DNA of 64,000 bases from Roseiarcus sp963813555 (GTDB lineage: Bacteria > Pseudomonadota > Alphaproteobacteria > Rhizobiales > Beijerinckiaceae), in NCBI GenBank assembly GCA_963813555.1, contig CAWEZX010000008.1, positions 470,043 through 534,042 of the forward strand, written 5' to 3'. Below the pieces are notes generated by a model that saw nothing but the letters and a program-made list of their open reading frames with translations, was not told the origin of the DNA and ran no database searches. The position numbers and the translations under genes were made by a program. Shown here piece by piece: positions 61,635 through 64,000 of this stretch; position 1 is the stretch's first letter; every line of letters starts with the position of its first letter.

Positions 61635-62458
61635 AGCCGGCGAAGGGCCCGTACATCCACTGCCGGTAGCGGAAGCTCCTCGGCTGGAAGGTGAGCTCGT
61701 TGAAGCCGGTGTCCTGATCGGTGTAGGTGTACATGACGCGATAGCCGAGCGTCGTCGCAATGTTCTGCGTCCAGTTGTAGCCGACAGAGGCGAGCGCCTG
61801 TCCGGTCGCGCTGTCGGACCAGCCGCCGAGGTCGGCAAGGACGTTCATAAACCAGTGGTCGTCGTAGCGATACTGCGCGGCGAAGCCGCCGACCGGCATG
61901 ACCCAGTCCTTGTTCACGGTTTCGGTCCCACTGAACAATCCGAACGGGCCGCTGACGGTGAGTTTGGTCCCGCTGTAGAAGTTACGGGCGCCTACCGTAC
62001 CGTAGAGATAGAGGTTCGGCACGCCGAGCGGCACGCGGACGCCGCCGAAGGCGGTGATGAACCCCTCGTTGAGGGTGAGGTCCGTCTGCCCGCCGTAGAG
62101 CAGGTTGTCCGGGTTTCGTATGGTTCCGGACCCGCCGATCCGCGACCAGACGAAATCAATTCCGCCGATGAAAGTATCGTTGCGGGCGACGAAGCTACTC
62201 ATGAAGCCGCCTTGAAGGTGCTCGAGCAGTTTGGCGAAAGGCGCGTAATAGGAGAGCGTCGGCAGGGTGCCGAAGCCCGTGTTTCCCGCAACGCTAGACG
62301 CCCAGCCATAGCCGGTGATCTCGAAATGCCAACTGGACGGCAACACCGGGGCGACTATCTCCTCCGGGGCCGGCTTCCTCGTCGGCAGGTCCGCGGCCAC
62401 GGCCGGCGCTACGCCGAGCCCCAAGGCCGAGAAAGAGCGCCCCCAGATATACTCGCAT
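61618..62458 (-). CDS. Outer-membrane beta-barrel protein, start region frameshifted as sequenced
   Basis: The body (SSWHFEITGYGWASSVAGNT; FIGGIDFVWSRIGGSGTI; ITAFGGVRVPLGVPNLYLYG; DDHWFMNVLADLGGWSDSAT) shows alternating barrel strands and ends with an aromatic GPFAGFKYSF, a Bam-recognition-like C-terminus. No signal peptide is in this frame. The frame from ATG 62458 reads MRVYLGALFLGLG, and dropping one G of GGGG near 62421 joins it to LGVAPAVAADLPTRKPAPEE. The restored protein of ~279 residues has a cleavable signal. A homopolymer error is likely. It is probably a porin-like or adhesin-type outer-membrane protein of unknown specificity. Confidence 0.78.
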
Positions 62459-62697
62459 TTTTGCCGGCCCCCGACCCCGCGATCGGTCCCACGGGCTTTA
62501 TCGCCGCATGGGTCCCGCCAGGGCCCCGACTCCGCCGCCCTCAATTGCATAGAAGGGAACGGCATGGCCGGCAATAGGAGCCGGCGCTGAAGTCTCCGGT
62601 CTTTACCCCGGAACGATCACGGGGCCCAGCGCCGCCGCCGTCGGCTGCTGATCGGGCCGCTTTTAACAAAAGTCGGCCAAACTCGACCCCACCGACC

Positions 62698-63147
62698 TCA
62701 GATCGGGTCCCCGGCCGCTTCGGTCTCGCCTTTGCCGACCTGAACCAGCATCGACAGTACAAAATCAGGCGCAAGGAAGCGGGCGCAGGCCTCGCCGCCG
62801 GAGATGATCGCGATCATGGACCGGCCGCTCGCGCTGGCGAGCACCGCCCTATCGCCTGGCGGAAGCTGTCGCGAAATCGGGGGAATGGCGATGTAGAGCG
62901 CGCGGACGAATTGGAACTGCTCATGCGTGAGCTTGGTCAGGTGCGCGACTGAGCCGATCTTGGACACGGCGACACACTGGGACGCCTTAGGGTCGAGCCA
63001 TTGCGAAAAAACGCCCGCCTGTTCGCTATAGTCGGGCGCTACATTCACCACTTGCGCGGTCTGGACCGGACTGGTTTTAGCGTTGATGCCGAATCCGCTT
63101 AGACCTGCTAATCCCGCGGCCGTCAGGGCCAAGAATGCATTGTTCAT
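62698..63147 (-). CDS. Exported hypothetical protein
   Basis: The 149-residue protein begins MNNAFLALTAAGLAGLSGFG, a signal peptide or short anchor. It continues with a mixed region (QAGVFSQWLDPKASQCVAVS; QFQFVRALYIAIPPISRQLP; GRSMIAIISGGEACARFLAP). Two cysteines (in SQCVAV and EACAR) could form a disulphide in the periplasm. GGAGGAC precedes the ATG. I do not recognise a family. Confidence 0.65.
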   Translation of the reverse strand: MNNAFLALTAAGLAGLSGFGINAKTSPVQTAQVVNVAPDYSEQAGVFSQWLDPKASQCVAVSKIGSVAHLTKLTHEQFQFVRALYIAIPPISRQLPPGDRAVLASASGRSMIAIISGGEACARFLAPDFVLSMLVQVGKGETEAAGDPI

Positions 63148-63500
63148 GATGTCCTCCTAAGTCCCGCGTCGCACAGGCAGAGAAGGAGCAAAACAGTTGG
63201 TCGTCCCTTCGACTGCCGGACCATCGGGCTGCGCGCGGTCCAAGTCTGCGTTTCAAACGCTCTTAGACATCATTGGTTCCGCCTCCGGCGCCGCGAACAA
63301 CTCTATGGATGCCCGAACCGAATAAGAGTTGGCTAACGACGCGCCGCGTCCGTCCGATACGCGCTATCTCTGCGCCACGCGAACGAAGCCAGCCTTCCCT
63401 CACGCACGGTTCCTGGCGCCCGGTTCAAGATCTTGGGCCAAGATCTTGGGCTTCACGTCTGCGACTTGCGGCAACCAGCGCCGTCACCATACCTGCCGCA
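63148..63500. other. Intergenic region, no gene seen
   Basis: The 353 bases contain only frames without credible product. A short direct repeat (AAGATCTTGGGC, twice near 63428-63451) is the only structure noticed apart from the terminator at 63507-63531. Confidence 0.5.
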
Positions 63501-63506
63501 AAAAGT

Positions 63507-63531
63507 TGGCGCCGCCCAAGAGGCGGCGCCA
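63507..63531 (-). terminator. Intrinsic terminator of the small exported protein gene
   Basis: TGGCGCCGCC and GGCGGCGCCA form a perfect 10-bp stem with a 5-base loop. Read on the minus strand it is followed by AACTTTTTG, a T-run as in Rho-independent terminators, 22 bp beyond the stop of the gene at 63554-63866. Confidence 0.8.
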
Positions 63532-63553
63532 GACATAACGCGTAAGGGCGAGA

Positions 63554-63866
63554 TTACAGGCCGCAGAGTGCGGTGTACCTGCCGTTGAAGTCTTTATAGA
63601 CCCCGCATGCCCCACCGGTTGGGCCATTGCCCGTTAACATAGCGAGAGGAGCGGTAAATGGAGCGGCGATAGCGCCAAGAGGCCCAAATGGACCGGCAAA
63701 GCTCGGGCTCGAGCCGTAAGTCTCCTGCAACCTATAGTCGTTGATGTACGGGGTCGGGGTATGTAGATCACCAGGATTTCCCCGCCACCTGCGCCACAGC
63801 TGGAGTCGCAAGCACGAAAACAGAAGTCGCGCCTGCCAATAAAAGTCCCGTAAGTGCGTGTTTCAT
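63554..63866 (-). CDS. Small exported protein, frameshifted as sequenced
   Basis: The start ATG at 63866 follows GGAGG and opens a clear signal peptide (MKHALTGLLLAGATSVFVLA, cleaved after TPAVA). The frame ends at KSW-stop. Deleting one base of GATTTC at 63775-63780 (GATTC restored, a GANTC site) joins it to NPGDLHTPTPYINDYRLQET, continuing to GGACGVYKDFNGRYTALCGL, ~103 residues. A C-terminal pair of cysteines could form a disulphide. No family is recognised. An intrinsic terminator follows. Confidence 0.65.
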
Positions 63867-64000
63867 ATCATGCCTCCTGTGCATGTCGGCGTAATAACGA
63901 TCACACCCGTGATGAGGCTTATCCCGTTGACTAGGTTGTTCTATAGGTAGTAGATCGTTCCGAACCGGCGAGCAATACGAACGAGCCAAGCAACAGGCAG

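Noticed and set aside
1..64000. CRISPR arrays, rRNA or tRNA genes, restriction-modification, toxin-antitoxin or other defence systems
   Set aside because: No regularly spaced repeats, no tRNA cloverleaf and no recognisable defence genes were found. The only methyltransferase-like defence candidate is a 69-residue fragment at 48256.

Overview
This GC-rich window reads as an alphaproteobacterial chromosome, most likely Hyphomicrobiales (Rhizobiales) of the Beijerinckiaceae/Methylocystaceae type. The evidence is gene content (tatABC, ctaA/ctaB, DUF4399, DUF6481, DUF2939 and DUF4239 proteins), palindromic intergenic repeats typical of this group, and no low-GC genes outside the accessory parts. 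The genus assignment is inference. I saw no rRNA, tRNA or CRISPR.

Layout. 0-6 kb: end of a hydratase gene, two copies of a Gly/His/Trp-rich secreted protein, a dead 3' fragment of serS, an IS1182-type element, then intact serS. The gly-rich gene and the serS 3' end form a duplicated unit, and the IS sits exactly on the CTAG shared by two convergent stop codons. 6-13.7 kb: housekeeping and transport genes (Ntn hydrolase, EamA transporter, DUF4399, tatCBA, RidA, GDPD, GST). 13.9-21 kb: two nearly identical group II introns flanking a membrane-anchored protein gene. The left intron is broken by a 2.24-kb serine-recombinase element with 27-bp terminal inverted repeats and an AC dinucleotide on both sides. 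21-32 kb: DNA repair genes (glycosylase, ATP-dependent ligase with its partner exonuclease), an IS1111-like IS110 element, an AEC transporter, a damaged SDR, Cdh, and two extra fragments of the exonuclease 5' end. 32-39.5 kb: an AT-richer glycoside hydrolase, cyanase, DUF2939, then an IS630 split by an IS110, and a truncated IS66. 39.5-54.5 kb: recJ, homoserine dehydrogenase, transporters, and haem A/haem O synthesis with an unusual haem-copper-oxidase-like protein. 54.5-64 kb: a methyltransferase/glycosyltransferase pair, two paralogous MFS exporters with a stress protein and a flavin oxidoreductase, and secreted or outer-membrane proteins.

The most notable cross-cutting signal is technical or epigenetic. 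At least five reading-frame breaks are explained by one extra A or T inside what should be a GANTC site (the alphaproteobacterial CcrM methylation motif). Several others are in homopolymers. Many 'pseudogenes' here may therefore be assembly errors rather than dead genes. I found no clear defence or secretion system. The best candidates for something undescribed are the inverted-repeat serine-recombinase element, the membrane protein between the two introns, and the oxidase-like protein that lacks the canonical His-His pair.
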